Shown: positions 11,273 to 21,548, counted from the first letter of the stretch. The stretch: DNA of 58,379 nucleotides from Mycobacterium sp. 1465703.0 (GCF_001672975.1 NZ_LZKU01000159.1:1-58379); one strand, 5' to 3'. A program made the numbers and translations. Notes: generated by a model not told the origin, from the letters alone.

Positions 11273-12067
11273 CTAGGTGCGATTGTCGGCCCTGGTGGCC
11301 CGGACGCCGGACCGTCGGCCCTGCACGCCCCAACGGGTGACTTTGACCAGGGCCTCGCGGATGTTAGAGCCGCTCATCTTGGACACGCCGAGTTCGCGCT
11401 CGGTGAACGTGATGGGCACTTCGGTGATGGTGAACCCGTTGCAGATGGTGCGCCAGGTCAGATCGATCTGGAAGCAGTAGCCCTTGGAGTCGACGCCGTC
11501 CAGATCGATGGCTTCGAGCACTTCGCGGCGGTAGGCGCGGTAGCCCGCGGTGATGTCGTGCACGCCGATGCCGAGCGCCAGCCGGGCATAGGTGTTGGCC
11601 GTCCAGGACAGCGCCCAGCGCCGCCAGGGCCAGTTGCGCACCGTCCCGCCGTCGACATAACGCGACCCGATGGCCAGATCGGCGCCGGCATCGACGGCGT
11701 CCAATAGCCGGTGCAGTTGTTCGGGCGCGTGGCTGCCGTCGGCGTCCATTTCGACCAGCACCGAGTAGTCGCGGCTCAATCCCCAGGCGAAACCGGCCAG
11801 GTAGGCCGCGCCCAATCCGTCCTTGGCGGTGCGGTGCATGACGTGCGTGCGACCGGCGTCAGCCGCCGCCAGCTCTTCGGCAAGCCGGCCGGTGCCGTCG
11901 GGGCTGCTGTCGTCGACGATGAGCAGGTGCACGTGCGGGCAGGCGTCTTTGAGCCTCCGGTGGATCACCGGCAGGTTCTCCAGCTCGTTGTAGGTCGGGA
12001 TGATCACCAAGACGCGCTGGCTGGGACGATTGCCCTGGGCTCGGTGCGCCGGCTGGCCGGTGGTCAT
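11273..12067 (-). CDS. ppm1: Polyprenol-phosphate mannose synthase (GT2)
   Basis: A 264-residue GT-A family 2 glycosyltransferase that transfers mannose from GDP-mannose to polyprenol phosphate. The product is the donor for lipomannan, lipoarabinomannan and protein mannosylation. Visible motifs are [12 protein letters not shown] (residues 21-32), DDSSPDGTG (52-60) and the metal-binding DAD at 108-110 (EMDADGSH). AAGGAG stands about 6 bases before the ATG. In M. tuberculosis this domain is the C-terminal half of Ppm1 (Rv2051c), fused to Lnt. Here the upstream lnt is in the same frame but ends at a TGA 63 bases earlier, so two proteins are made. A C-terminal basic tail replaces any membrane anchor, so Lnt may recruit it to the membrane. 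Confidence 0.93.
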   Translation of the reverse strand: MTTGQPAHRAQGNRPSQRVLVIIPTYNELENLPVIHRRLKDACPHVHLLIVDDSSPDGTGRLAEELAAADAGRTHVMHRTAKDGLGAAYLAGFAWGLSRDYSVLVEMDADGSHAPEQLHRLLDAVDAGADLAIGSRYVDGGTVRNWPWRRWALSWTANTYARLALGIGVHDITAGYRAYRREVLEAIDLDGVDSKGYCFQIDLTWRTICNGFTITEVPITFTERELGVSKMSGSNIREALVKVTRWGVQGRRSGVRATRADNRT

Positions 12068-12130
12068 GTAGCTCCTTTGTGTTGCCCGACATCGAAAGCG
12101 TGTCGGCCGTCCTGGTGGGACGGAGTGTGG

Positions 12131-14218
12131 TCAGTCGCCGTCATCCGTCGGCGTGCGGTCCCCGCCCTGATAGGACGTTGAGCCTGAGTCGTGCTGGTCG
12201 GGCGGGGGTTTGCCCGGGGTCGCACCAACCCTTGTCGATTGACGAGTCGTTTCACCCGGGGACCTGGACCTACGACGAATCGAACGCGGGAACCATCCAT
12301 TGTGCCGTATCCCGGCCAGAATGACCGCCCCAGCCGCTAGCACCATGACCCACTGCAGCAGCGGCCCCCATCGGGTCGCGGGCGTCAACCTGGTCTTGAG
12401 GCGCACCTGCATGTCCAGGTATGCGGGCTGGAAGAAGTCGGTGCGTGCCAACTCGCCGCCGTCGGGGGCGATCACCGCGCTGATTCCGGTGGTGCCGGCC
12501 ACCACCACGTAGCGGTCGTGCTCCACGGCCCGGACCTTGGCGAATGCCAGTTGTTGTTCACTCATCCGCTTGTTGAAGGTGGCGTTGTTTGCCGGGACGG
12601 CCAGCAGCTGGGCACCGCCGACGACGGCTTTTCGCGGAACCCGGTCGAAGATCACTTCCCAGCAGGTGGCGACGCCGACCGGCACACCTGCGATGTGCAC
12701 CACATCGGATCCGCCGCGAGGCACAAAGCTTCCGGCGCGGTCGGCGTAGCCGGACAGATGTTTGAACAGCCACGGCATCGGCAGGTACTCGCCGAACGGC
12801 TGCACGATCTCCTTGTCGTGGCGGTCGGCCGGGCCGGTGGTGGGATTCCACACGATCATGGTGTTGGTGTAGCGCGGGTCCTCCGGTGGGCGTCCCGGCA
12901 CGTCGAGCACGCTGCCGATCAGGATCGGAGCGCCGATCGCCGTGGCGGCCTGCGATATCGCCAGGGCGGCATCGTTGTTGACCAGCGGATCGATGTCCGA
13001 CGAGTCTTCCGGCCAGATGACGAATTGCGGTTGCGGGGCGGCCCCGGCGCGCACGTCCTCGGCGAGCCGCAGGGTCTCCTGGACGTGGTTGTCCAATACC
13101 GCCCGGCGCTGTTCGTTGAACCCGAAGCCCAGCCGCGGCACGTTGCCTTGTACCGCAGCGACGGTGACCGACGGGTCGCCTCCCGACCCGGTACCAGCGT
13201 GGCGCACCTGCGGCCAGACGATGAGCGAGGCGAACAGCACCAGGCAGATGCAGACGCCCGGCAGCACCACCGCGGGCGGCGCCGCCTCGGTGGCGTCGCT
13301 GTCGGTGGCCCGGGGCGTCGCCGCGTGACCGAAGTGCCACCACTTCACGATCTCCAGTGCGATGGCCGTCGCGCTGAAGCCCACCAGCATGATCCCCATG
13401 GACAGCAGCGCAACGCCGCCGAGCTGGACCAGCGGCAGGAACGGACCGTGCGTCTGACCGAATGCCACCGAGCCCCAGGGGAAGCCGCCGAACGGGAAAG
13501 CCGATTTGAGCCACTCCTGAGCCGCCCACAACAGCGCGAACCAGATGGGCCAGCCGGGCAGCCGGCGCACGGTGACGGCGCACAAGCCGAAGAGGGCGGG
13601 AAACAGCGCCGATACGGTCGCGAGCGCGACCCACGGGATGGCACCAACCAGCAGACCGACCCAGGGCAGCAGCGGCAGGTAGAACGCCAGCCCGAACAGG
13701 AACCCGTAGCCCAGACCGCCCGCCGGTGTCGTCGCGGGATGGGTCAGCACCCAAGCCAGCAGCGCGGCGCCCAGCACGGCGCCCCACCACCAGTTCAGCG
13801 ACGGAAAGCTGGCGCATAACAGTAGGCCGCCCGCCACGGCGCAGATCAGCCGCGTCAGGCGGGGCAGCATGGCGGCCTGGGCCGCGGGTAGCCGCGCGAC
13901 CACCGCGGCCACCAGCCCGGTTAGCGCACCGCGCGCAGCGCTCCCCAGTCGATCGGCCAGCATCGTCGCGGCGGGCCTGCGCTCGTCGGTCGGTCCCGGT
14001 TTCGCGGAGTCCTCATTGTCCTGGTCGGGTTCGCCGTCGTGTCCGGTGTGTTGCGCTGCATGCTCGGCGTGGATGTCGGCGGGCTGGTCATCGCGATCCG
14101 ATTCGGCCTCGTCGCTGATGGGATCGGTGTCTGGCCGGGTCGGCACGTCCTCGCCCAGCCCATCGGCCGCACCGGTTCGGTCCGGACGTTTCTCGCCGCC
14201 GAGCCGATCCCTAGCCAT
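12131..14218 (-). CDS. lnt: Apolipoprotein N-acyltransferase Lnt
   Basis: A 695-residue integral membrane enzyme that adds the third acyl chain to the lipobox cysteine of lipoproteins. The first 85 residues are a hydrophilic, Asp/Glu/His-rich extension. About 120-340 hold multiple membrane helices. The nitrilase-like domain (350-610) keeps the catalytic triad Glu404 (VIWPEDSS), Lys469 ([16 protein letters not shown]) and Cys519 ([10 protein letters not shown]). A last helix (620-640) and a polar tail follow. The start at 14218 is chosen because ATGGCTAG overlaps the stop of the upstream amidohydrolase by 8 bases; an in-frame ATG at 14380 lies well inside that gene. The gene is in frame with ppm but separated by one TGA. 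Confidence 0.92.
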   Translation of the reverse strand: MARDRLGGEKRPDRTGAADGLGEDVPTRPDTDPISDEAESDRDDQPADIHAEHAAQHTGHDGEPDQDNEDSAKPGPTDERRPAATMLADRLGSAARGALTGLVAAVVARLPAAQAAMLPRLTRLICAVAGGLLLCASFPSLNWWWGAVLGAALLAWVLTHPATTPAGGLGYGFLFGLAFYLPLLPWVGLLVGAIPWVALATVSALFPALFGLCAVTVRRLPGWPIWFALLWAAQEWLKSAFPFGGFPWGSVAFGQTHGPFLPLVQLGGVALLSMGIMLVGFSATAIALEIVKWWHFGHAATPRATDSDATEAAPPAVVLPGVCICLVLFASLIVWPQVRHAGTGSGGDPSVTVAAVQGNVPRLGFGFNEQRRAVLDNHVQETLRLAEDVRAGAAPQPQFVIWPEDSSDIDPLVNNDAALAISQAATAIGAPILIGSVLDVPGRPPEDPRYTNTMIVWNPTTGPADRHDKEIVQPFGEYLPMPWLFKHLSGYADRAGSFVPRGGSDVVHIAGVPVGVATCWEVIFDRVPRKAVVGGAQLLAVPANNATFNKRMSEQQLAFAKVRAVEHDRYVVVAGTTGISAVIAPDGGELARTDFFQPAYLDMQVRLKTRLTPATRWGPLLQWVMVLAAGAVILAGIRHNGWFPRSIRRRSRSPGETTRQSTRVGATPGKPPPDQHDSGSTSYQGGDRTPTDDGD

Positions 14219-15935
14219 AGATGACAGCGCCCCGATGCACGGTTCGCAGGCACCGCGGTAAGGCATCGCTCGGGCCCAACCGCGGCAGCGCGGGCACGCG
14301 GGAACGCGGATCGGTCGACCAGCGCTGGACGGTGTCGCGTGGGGCGTGCACCTCGAGATCCCCGGCATCCCAGATGACATAGGAGGCCGGCGCTCCCGGC
14401 GTCAGGGTGCCCGTCTTCCCGTCGTGGACACCCGCCGCCCGCCAGCCCCCGCGGGTGGCCGCAGCAAACGCGGCACGGGCCGATACCGCGCTGCCCGGGG
14501 TGCGGTGGTTGACCGCTGCGCGCACACTCACCCACGGGTCGAAACCAGTGACCGGGGCGTCGGAACCAAGCGCGAGGGGCACGCCTTGGGATGCTAACAG
14601 CGCAAAGGGGTTCAGCCGACTGCCTCGTCGGGCGCCGAGCCGCCGCGCGTACATGCCGTCGGCACCGCCCCAGAGCGCATCGAAATTGGGCTGCACGCTG
14701 GCGATGACGCCCCACTGGCCCAGTTTGGTGGCCTGATCGGCGCTGACCATCTCGACGTGCTCCAGGCGGTGTCCGCAGTGGGCGACGGCGACCGGGCCGA
14801 GGTCGGCGACGACGCGCTCAAGGGCAGCCACCACGGTCGTTACCGCGGCGTCCCCGATGACGTGAAATCCGGCGGTCACGTTGGCCTGGGTGCATGCCCG
14901 CAGGTGCGCCTCGACGGCGGGGGAATCCAGATAGCAGGTTCCGCTGCAGTCCGGAGCGTCGGCGTACGGCTCGTGCAGCCAGGCGGTGCGCGACCCCAGA
15001 GCACCGTCGACGAACAGGTCGCCGGCCAGCCCGCGGGCACCGGTCGCCGCCATCAGCGCGCGCGCGTCGGCAGGGCTGCTCACCGGCTCGCCCCAGTAAC
15101 CGATCACCTCGACGCCGTGGTCGAGGGCCCGCAACTGCAGCCAGTCGTCGATCCCGCCGATCTGCGGTCCGGCGCATTCGTGCACCGCGACGATGCCGGC
15201 CGCCGCGGCAGCCTGCAATGCCGCGGCGCGGGCTTCGGTGAGTTGATCGGCGGTCAGCAGATTCCGGGCAACGGCTCGCACCAGGTGGTGTGCGTCGCCG
15301 ACCAGCGCGCCCTCGGCGCTGAAGCCGTCGGCCGCCGTAAGGTCCGCGACCAGCCGGCGCAGGCCCGTCGAGGCCAGCGCCGAATGCACATCTACGCGAG
15401 CCAGATAGGCGGGCCGGTCTCCGAGAACGGCATCCAGGTCGCTGGTGCTGGGCGCGGTGTTCTCCGGCCACGCCGTCTCATCCCAGCCATGCCCCCACAC
15501 CGGTTGGGCGGGATGTGCGGCGGCGTAGTCGGCGACCATCTGCAGGCACTGAGCTCGCGAGGCCGCTGGGCGCAGGTCCAGCCCGCTGAGTGTCAGCCCG
15601 GTGGCGGTTAGATGGATGTGGCTGTCCACGAACCCCGGCGCGACGAAGCCGCCGTGCAGGTCTTCGACGTCGGCATCGGGGAACATGCTGCGGCCGACCT
15701 CATCGCTGCCCAGCCATGCGACGACGCCGGCGCGCACGGCCATCGCGGTCGCGTCGACGTGAGTCGGGCTGTGTACCCGGCCGTTGACCAGGAGTGTCAC
15801 CGGGGCAGGACTATCGGTCACGTCCTGCGACGATGCAGACCGCGAAACGGCCTGAGAAGGAGCAGGACTATCGGTCACGTCCTGCGACGATGCAGGCCGT
15901 GAAACGGCCTGAGAAGGAGCAGGACTATCGGTCAC
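14211..15935 (-). CDS. Amidohydrolase family protein (YtcJ-like), Rv2052c-like
   Basis: A 574-residue amidohydrolase_3-type metal-dependent hydrolase. The N-terminal beta region ([11 protein letters not shown]) is followed by the metal-binding HIH at about residues 106-108 ([14 protein letters not shown]), an internal [11 protein letters not shown] stretch, and C-terminal [18 protein letters not shown] residues (LALGSDAPV), typical of the superfamily. The substrate is unknown. The first 45 residues are 2.3 copies of a 19-residue Ser/Pro/Ala repeat from the 57-bp DNA repeat. Each copy restarts with GTG-ACC, so 15935, 15878 and 15821 are all possible starts, and the enzyme proper begins near VTLLVNG. 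Its stop overlaps the lnt start. Confidence 0.8.
   Translation of the reverse strand: MTDSPAPSQAVSRPASSQDVTDSPAPSQAVSRSASSQDVTDSPAPVTLLVNGRVHSPTHVDATAMAVRAGVVAWLGSDEVGRSMFPDADVEDLHGGFVAPGFVDSHIHLTATGLTLSGLDLRPAASRAQCLQMVADYAAAHPAQPVWGHGWDETAWPENTAPSTSDLDAVLGDRPAYLARVDVHSALASTGLRRLVADLTAADGFSAEGALVGDAHHLVRAVARNLLTADQLTEARAAALQAAAAAGIVAVHECAGPQIGGIDDWLQLRALDHGVEVIGYWGEPVSSPADARALMAATGARGLAGDLFVDGALGSRTAWLHEPYADAPDCSGTCYLDSPAVEAHLRACTQANVTAGFHVIGDAAVTTVVAALERVVADLGPVAVAHCGHRLEHVEMVSADQATKLGQWGVIASVQPNFDALWGGADGMYARRLGARRGSRLNPFALLASQGVPLALGSDAPVTGFDPWVSVRAAVNHRTPGSAVSARAAFAAATRGGWRAAGVHDGKTGTLTPGAPASYVIWDAGDLEVHAPRDTVQRWSTDPRSRVPALPRLGPSDALPRCLRTVHRGAVIYG
15811..15935. repeat. 57-bp tandem repeat (2.2 copies) at the amidohydrolase 5' end
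   Basis: Copies lie at 15811-15867 and 15868-15924, with a partial 11-base third copy at 15925-15935; the two full copies differ at two positions. The period is 19 codons, so copy-number change keeps frame. Each unit contains a GTG-ACC that could act as a start codon. Confidence 0.92.
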
Positions 15936-16000
15936 AGGCCAAAACTACTGTTCGGATGGCGACAAGGGTCAGCGGGTGAAACGGTCGGCTCGCCGAACGT

Positions 16001-16525
16001 TCAGCGTCCGTCGAGTCGTTGCGGAGGCGCCTCGACGTCGCGGACGTCGATGACCTCGCCGTCGATGTAGTCGCCGTGGCCGGGTCGAGCACCAGACCCG
16101 CTGTGATATGACGCCGGATAAAACTCCGCGCCGAAAGCGTTTGCGTAGTTGACTCCCGGCATCTGCCGCTGCAACTTGCGGACCGCCACGGCGGTCAATC
16201 CGGGGCCGACGGCGGACCGTACCGGCGGAATGAGCAGCAACAAGCCCAGCGCCGTGCTCACCAGGCCGGGCACCAGAACGAGCAGTGCAGCCAGGCTGAG
16301 CAGCGCACCATCGCCGGCCGCATTGCGTTGTACGGTCAGGCCCGAGCGCAGTTGGCCGATTCGGCGAATGAGGTGCGAACCTGCCAGCGGCGCCACGACG
16401 CCCCAGCCGAGCACGAAGGTGACCAACAACGCCAGCAGGGTCCAGCCCCACCCGATCGTCGACACCAGCGTGAAGATGACCGCGAGTTCGACGACCGCGT
16501 AAGCCAGCAATAGCCGCGACACCAT
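16001..16525 (-). CDS. fxsA: FxsA family membrane protein
   Basis: A 174-residue small membrane protein of the FxsA family. In E. coli the homologue suppresses F-plasmid exclusion of phage T7; its role in mycobacteria is unknown. Hydrophobic segments lie at about residues 3-20, 24-45 and 75-103 (LLSLAALLVLVPGLVSTALG), with the LVPGL...LLLIPPVR stretch diagnostic for the family. A polar C-terminal tail follows. It corresponds to Rv2053c in position and type. ATG at 16525. Confidence 0.9.
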   Translation of the reverse strand: MVSRLLLAYAVVELAVIFTLVSTIGWGWTLLALLVTFVLGWGVVAPLAGSHLIRRIGQLRSGLTVQRNAAGDGALLSLAALLVLVPGLVSTALGLLLLIPPVRSAVGPGLTAVAVRKLQRQMPGVNYANAFGAEFYPASYHSGSGARPGHGDYIDGEVIDVRDVEAPPQRLDGR

Positions 16526-16598
16526 GCCAGCTCAACGTCCGCGGACCACATCCAAGTTCCCATGGTGCGATCGGCCGTGATTGCAGTTAGATGACGCT

Positions 16599-17306
16599 AT
16601 GACGACGATTCAGATCGATGCCCCCGACGGGCCGATCGATGCGTTACTGAGCACTCCTTCCGGAACGGGTCCCTGGCCGGGCGTGGTGGTGGTCCACGAT
16701 GCGTTCGGCTACCGCCGGGACAAGCAGTCGATCAACGACCGCATCGCCGCGGCGGGTTATCTGGCGATCACCCCGAACATGTACGCGCGCGGTGGCCGCA
16801 TCCGCTGCATCACCCGCGTCATGAAGGAGTTGCAGACGCAGCGCGGCCGCGCCCTCGACGACATCCTAGCCGCCCGCGACCACCTGAAAGCCATGCCGGA
16901 ATGTTCCGGCCAGGTCGGCGTCGCGGGCTTCTGCATGGGCGGCCAATTCGCACTTGTCATGTCGCCCAAAGGATTTGGTGCCTCAGCGCCGTTCTACAGC
17001 ACTCCCCTGCCCCGCAACCTCGATAAGACGCTGGACGGCGCGTGCCCGATTGTGGCCAGCTTGGGCGGCCGTGACCCGCTGGGCCGGGGCGCCCCCGAAA
17101 AGCTGAGCAAGACCCTCGCCGACAAGAACATCACCGCGGATGTGAAGACCTATCCCGACGCCGGGCACAGCTTCGCCAACGAACTGCCGGCCCAACCGCT
17201 GCTTCGCATCACGGGTTTCGGCTACAACGAGCAAGCTACCGAGGACGCCTGGCGGCGGGTCTTCGCGTTCTTCGGCGAGCATCTGGGAACGGGCGCCGCG
17301 ACGTAG
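16599..17306 (+). CDS. Dienelactone hydrolase family protein (Rv2054-like)
   Basis: A 235-residue cytoplasmic alpha/beta hydrolase. The dienelactone-hydrolase triad is visible: nucleophile Cys112 (AGFCMGGQ), Asp159 (LGGRDPLG) and His190 (PDAGHSF). It belongs to a family that opens lactones, but the physiological substrate is unknown. ATG at 16599 gives the family-like start MTTIQIDAPDGPIDALL; a TTG at 16581 in the same frame is less likely. It is divergent from fxsA. The remains of an antisense gene lie directly downstream. Confidence 0.88.
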   Translation: MTTIQIDAPDGPIDALLSTPSGTGPWPGVVVVHDAFGYRRDKQSINDRIAAAGYLAITPNMYARGGRIRCITRVMKELQTQRGRALDDILAARDHLKAMPECSGQVGVAGFCMGGQFALVMSPKGFGASAPFYSTPLPRNLDKTLDGACPIVASLGGRDPLGRGAPEKLSKTLADKNITADVKTYPDAGHSFANELPAQPLLRITGFGYNEQATEDAWRRVFAFFGEHLGTGAAT

Positions 17307-17310
17307 GGGG

Positions 17311-17496
17311 TTAGCGGGCGTCCAGTTTCTGCGACAACACCGTTGCGAATGTGCGGGTATCGCCGGGCCAGTGCGCCGACACATAACCGTCGTCATCGAG
17401 ACAACTGCGGGCCGCGAGTCCGTCACCGTATCAGGTGCTGCCCCTGAGGTTTTCACGAGCCAGCGTGGTGATCCGCGCGGCAAGCAGCACGCCGTA
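17311..17496 (-). pseudogene. Decayed remnant of a DJ-1/PfpI-type glutamine amidotransferase-like gene
   Basis: Read on the minus strand from 17496, the DNA gives YGVLLAARITTLAREN..., then an in-frame TGA, then ...LAARSCLDDDGYVSAHWPGD and TRTFATVLSQKLDAR, ending at TAA (17311-17313). GVLLAAR and the terminal DGxYVSARWPGDxxTFA motif are recognisable from class I glutamine-amidotransferase-like proteins. In the family the two parts are roughly 80 or more residues apart, so the middle is deleted as well as the N-terminus. No start codon or ribosome site remains. Confidence 0.6.
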
Positions 17497-17502
17497 ACAG
17501 GG

Positions 17503-17892
17503 TCAGGCCACCTTCAGCGCGAGGCCGACGTTGTTCTCCATCCCGCCGCGCAGCTTGCTGAAGAAGTTGAACACCTTGCCGACGATGCCGTAGCGCTTGC
17601 CGATCGCGTCGTAGACGGCAGCCGTTTCCGACTTGTCAAGGATGGCCGCTTTGCCGTCGACGGCCTCGCTGGTGGGCCGGCCGTTCACGGTGCAAGTGGC
17701 CAGCGTGACCCGTGGCGTGTTGCGGATTCGCTTGACCTTCCATGACTTTTCCTGGGTGATGACTAAGAGTCGGTCACCGCGTTCTTTGTCCACGGCGGCC
17801 CAGATCGGGGTCGGCTTGGGCTTGCCGTCCTTGGTGAAGGTGGTCAGCAGGATGTACTGCGCCTCGGCGAGATCGGCGAAGGTTGGTGTCAC
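17503..17892 (-). CDS. PPOX-class flavin/F420-dependent protein (Rv2061c-like)
   Basis: A protein of about 129 residues with the split beta-barrel fold of the pyridoxamine-oxidase-like/F420-dependent family. Typical pieces are YILLTTFTKDGKPKPTPIW (first two strands), LLVITQEKSWKVKRIRNTPRVTLATC and an RGGMENNVGLAL C-terminus. It probably binds FMN or F420; substrate unknown. GTG at 17892 (TPTFADLAEAQYILL) is preferred; TTG at 17913 would add 7 residues. It lies 30 bp downstream of cobN on the same strand. Confidence 0.82.
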   Translation of the reverse strand: MTPTFADLAEAQYILLTTFTKDGKPKPTPIWAAVDKERGDRLLVITQEKSWKVKRIRNTPRVTLATCTVNGRPTSEAVDGKAAILDKSETAAVYDAIGKRYGIVGKVFNFFSKLRGGMENNVGLALKVA

Positions 17893-17922
17893 CTGAACAA
17901 CGTACCGCTGCAAAACAGGAAG

Positions 17923-20900
17923 TCAGCCTTCGAGGTCGCCCTCGGTTTCCAGCAGCGCCTGGCGCAATTGAGCCAGGGTTTCCGGTTGCGGCGCCGCCCA
18001 CATGCCGCGCCCGGCCGCCTCCAGCAGTCGTTCGGCCATGCCGTGCAGTGCCCAGGGATTGGACTCGGACATGAACTTCCGGTTCTCCGGGTCCAGCACG
18101 TAGCTCTCGGTGAGTTGTTCATACATCCAGTCGGCCATCACCCCGGCCGTCGCGTCGTAACCGAACAGGTAGTCCACGGTGGCCGCCATCTCGAACGCGC
18201 CCTTGTAGCCGTGCCGACGCATTGCCGCCATCCAGCGCGGATTGACCACACGCGCGCGGAACACCCGGGTGGTCTCCTCGGACAGCGTGCGGGTGCGGAT
18301 CGCGTCGGGCCGGGTGTTGTCACCGATGTAGGCGGCCGGTGCCTGACCGGTCAGCGCGCGGACCGTGGCCACCATGCCGCCGTGGTACTGGAAGTAGTCG
18401 TCGGAGTCAGCGATGTCGTGTTCGCGGGTATCGGTGTTCTTGGCGGCGACCGCGATACGCCGGTACTGGCGATTCATGTCGTCGACGGCTTCGCGGCCAT
18501 CCAGGTCACGCCCATAGGCGAATCCGCCCCAGGCGGTGTACACCTGCGCGAGGTCGGCATCGTCACGCCAGTTACGGCTGTCGATCAGTTGCAGCAACCC
18601 GGCACCATAGGTTCCTGGCTTCGATCCGAAAACCCTTGTGGTGGAGCGGCGTTGATCACCGTGCTGAGCCAGGTCTGCCTGGGCATGCGCACGCACGTAG
18701 TTGTCTTCGGCGGCCTCGTCGAGGTCCGCGACCAGTCGGACCGCGTCGTCGAGCATGGTCACCACATGTGGGAAGGCATCCCGGAAGAATCCTGAGATCC
18801 GCACGGTCACGTCGATGCGCGGGCGGCCCAGTTCGGTCAGCGGAATCGGTGTCAGGTCGACGACCCGTCGCGATGCGTCGTCCCACACCGGACGGACACC
18901 CAGCAGCGCAAGCACTTCGGCGATGTCGTCACCGGCGGTGCGCATGGCCGATGTCCCCCACACGGACAGCCCAACCGACTGCGGCCATTGCCCGTGGTCG
19001 TTGCGATAGCGGGTGAGCAGCGAATCCGCCAGCGCCACACCGGCTTCCCAGGCCAGCCGGGACGGCACCGCTTTGGGGTCGACGGAGTAGAAGTTGCGCC
19101 CGGTGGGCAGCACGTTGACCAGCCCGCGCAGCGGTGAACCCGACGGGCCGGCCGGGATGAAGCGGCCGTCCAGAGCGCGCAGCACCTGGTCGATTTCGGC
19201 GGCAGTATCGGCGAGCCGGGGCACGACTTCGCTGGCCGCGAACCGCAACACCGCGGCGACCTCGGCGTTGTCGGTAATTTGTTCGGCCGCACCGGCATCC
19301 CAGCCGGTCGCCTGCAGCGCTGCTACCAGTCCGCGGGCGGCGGCCTCTGCCTGGTCGACCGCGGATCGTTCATCGGTGCCGTCCTCGGCCAGCCCGAGGG
19401 CCTGCCGCAGGCCGGGGAGGACCTGCTCGCCACCGAACAGTTGGCGGGCGCGCAAGATCGCCAGCACCAGGTCCAGTTCCGCTTCCCCGGTGGGCTTTTG
19501 CCCCAGGATGTGCAGGCCGTCGCGGATCTGGACATCCTTGATCTCGCACAGCCAGCCATCCACGTGCAGCAACATGTCGTCGAACGAGTCTTCTTCGGGC
19601 CGTTCGGTCAGACCCAGGTCGTGGTCCATCTTCGCGGCCCGAATGAGGGTCCAGATCTGCTGGCGGATGGCGGGCAGCTTGCCGGGATCCAGCGCCGCGA
19701 CGTTGGCGTGCTCGTCGAGCAGTTGCTCCAAACGGGCAATGTCGCCGTAGGTTTCGGCACGCGCCATCGGCGGGATCAGATGGTCGACCAACACGGCATG
19801 CGCGCGTCTTTTCGCCTGGGTTCCTTCGCCGGGATCGTTGACCAGGAACGGGTAGATCATCGGTAGATTGCCCAGCGCGGCGTCGGGTCCGCAGGCCGCG
19901 GACATGCCCAGCGTCTTGCCGGGCAGCCATTCCAGATTGCCGTGCTTGCCTAGATGCACCACCGCGTGCGACCCGAACCCGGCGTCCAGCCAGTGGTAGG
20001 CGGCCAGGTAGTGGTGGCTGGGCGGCAGGTCGGGATCGTGGTAGATGGCGACCGGGTTTTCTCCGAAGCCGCGGGGCGGCTGCACCATCAGTACCAGGTT
20101 GGCCGATTGCAGTGCGGCAATGACGATTTCGCCGTCGGGGTCGTTGCTGCGATCCACGAAGAGATTCCCCGGCGGCGGGCCCCAGTGTTCCTGCACGGCG
20201 TCGGTGAATTCGCTGGGCAGGGTCGCGAACCATTCACGGTATTCCTTGGCGGACACCCGGATCGGATTGCCGGCCAGTTGCCCCTCGGTGAGCCAGTCGG
20301 GGTCCTGGCCGCCCCGCTCGATCAGTGCGTGGATCAAGGCGTCGCCGTCGTTCGCCTCGACGCCCGGCAGCTCACCCACCTGGTAGCCGTGATCCCGCAT
20401 GGCCTGCAGCAGCGCGACGGCGCTTGCGGGCGTGTCCAATCCGACCGCGTTACCAATCCGGGCGTGCTTGGTGGGATACGCCGAGAACACCAGGGCCACC
20501 CGCTTGTCCGCCGGACTGACATGACGCAGCCGTGCGTGCCGGACCGCCAGTCCGGCGACCCGGGCGCAGCGTTCCGCGTCGGCGACATAGGAAATGAGTC
20601 CGTCTTCGTCAATCTCTTTGAACGAGAACGGAACCGTGATGATGCGACCGTCGAACTCGGGCACCGCCACCTGGCTGGCCACGTCGAGCGGGCTCAGGCC
20701 GTCATCGTTTTCGTGCCACTGGGCGCGCGGACTGGTGAGACACAACCCCTGCAGGATCGGAATATCCAGGGCGGCAAGATGTTCGACGTTCCAGCTGTCG
20801 TCATCACCGCCGGCAGACACGGTGGCCGGCTTCAGCCCCCCCGCCGCCAGGACGGTTACCACCATGGCGTCGGCGTCGCCCAACCGTTGCAGCAGTTCGG

Positions 20901-21498
20901 GTTCGGCGGTGCGCAGCGACGCGCAGTAGAGCGGCATCGGCCGCGCGCCGGTGTCCTCGATGGCCCGACACAGCGCTTCGACATAACCGGTGTTGCCGGC
21001 CAGGTGCTGGGCGCGGTAGTACAGCACGGCGATCGTCGGGCCGTCCGTCTCAACGGCGTTCGGGCGCGACAGCTCACCCCACATCGGCGTCACGACCGGC
21101 GGGGTGAACCCGAACCCGGTCATCAGCACGGTGTCGGAGAGGAAGGCGTGCAGCTGGCGCAGATTGTCCACGCCGCCGTGGGCCAGATAGATATGCGCCT
21201 GGACCGCGATGCCGGCCGCCAGCGTGGACAGGCCGGTCAGCTCGGCGTCGGCGGCCTGCTCCCCGCTGACCAGCACCGTGGGCACCCCGCTGGCGATCAC
21301 CGTGTCAATGCCGCTTTGCCAGGCCCGGTAGCCGCCGAGGATGCGCACCACCACGATGGCGACATCGGCCAGCAGATCGGGCAGTTCGTCTTCGGACAGC
21401 CGTGACGGGTTGGCCCACCGATAGTTTTTACCGCTGGATCGCGCGCTGATCAGGTCCGTATCGGACGTCGACAGCAGGAGGATGGTCGGCTCAGCCAC
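17923..21498 (-). CDS. cobN: Cobaltochelatase subunit CobN
   Basis: A 1191-residue large subunit of the aerobic ATP-dependent cobaltochelatase. With CobS and CobT it inserts cobalt into hydrogenobyrinic acid a,c-diamide. Length matches M. tuberculosis CobN (about 1194). Family features include the N-terminal TILLLSTSDTDLISARSSG, the HLGKHGNLEWLPGK motif mid-protein shared with the Mg-chelatase H subunit, and the C-terminal DPENRKFMSESNPWALHGMA segment. GTG at 21498 is preferred over an in-frame start at 21552 because it gives the family N-terminus. Confidence 0.96.
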   Translation of the reverse strand: MAEPTILLLSTSDTDLISARSSGKNYRWANPSRLSEDELPDLLADVAIVVVRILGGYRAWQSGIDTVIASGVPTVLVSGEQAADAELTGLSTLAAGIAVQAHIYLAHGGVDNLRQLHAFLSDTVLMTGFGFTPPVVTPMWGELSRPNAVETDGPTIAVLYYRAQHLAGNTGYVEALCRAIEDTGARPMPLYCASLRTAEPELLQRLGDADAMVVTVLAAGGLKPATVSAGGDDDSWNVEHLAALDIPILQGLCLTSPRAQWHENDDGLSPLDVASQVAVPEFDGRIITVPFSFKEIDEDGLISYVADAERCARVAGLAVRHARLRHVSPADKRVALVFSAYPTKHARIGNAVGLDTPASAVALLQAMRDHGYQVGELPGVEANDGDALIHALIERGGQDPDWLTEGQLAGNPIRVSAKEYREWFATLPSEFTDAVQEHWGPPPGNLFVDRSNDPDGEIVIAALQSANLVLMVQPPRGFGENPVAIYHDPDLPPSHHYLAAYHWLDAGFGSHAVVHLGKHGNLEWLPGKTLGMSAACGPDAALGNLPMIYPFLVNDPGEGTQAKRRAHAVLVDHLIPPMARAETYGDIARLEQLLDEHANVAALDPGKLPAIRQQIWTLIRAAKMDHDLGLTERPEEDSFDDMLLHVDGWLCEIKDVQIRDGLHILGQKPTGEAELDLVLAILRARQLFGGEQVLPGLRQALGLAEDGTDERSAVDQAEAAARGLVAALQATGWDAGAAEQITDNAEVAAVLRFAASEVVPRLADTAAEIDQVLRALDGRFIPAGPSGSPLRGLVNVLPTGRNFYSVDPKAVPSRLAWEAGVALADSLLTRYRNDHGQWPQSVGLSVWGTSAMRTAGDDIAEVLALLGVRPVWDDASRRVVDLTPIPLTELGRPRIDVTVRISGFFRDAFPHVVTMLDDAVRLVADLDEAAEDNYVRAHAQADLAQHGDQRRSTTRVFGSKPGTYGAGLLQLIDSRNWRDDADLAQVYTAWGGFAYGRDLDGREAVDDMNRQYRRIAVAAKNTDTREHDIADSDDYFQYHGGMVATVRALTGQAPAAYIGDNTRPDAIRTRTLSEETTRVFRARVVNPRWMAAMRRHGYKGAFEMAATVDYLFGYDATAGVMADWMYEQLTESYVLDPENRKFMSESNPWALHGMAERLLEAAGRGMWAAPQPETLAQLRQALLETEGDLEG

Positions 21499-21548
21499 CC
21501 ACCATTCGTACCGCAGTGAGGCATGGAGATGCCGATGGGGCCCGCGGC

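Noticed and set aside
12518..13819. 433-codon plus-strand frame
   Set aside because: Antisense to lnt, whose membrane helices and catalytic Glu/Lys/Cys are all in place on the minus strand.
15811..15935. 57-bp direct repeats considered as an attachment site or insertion-sequence target
   Set aside because: They are head-to-tail and in frame within a coding sequence, with no mobile gene nearby.
19954..21405. 483-codon plus-strand frame
   Set aside because: Antisense to cobN; no domain, SD or promoter.
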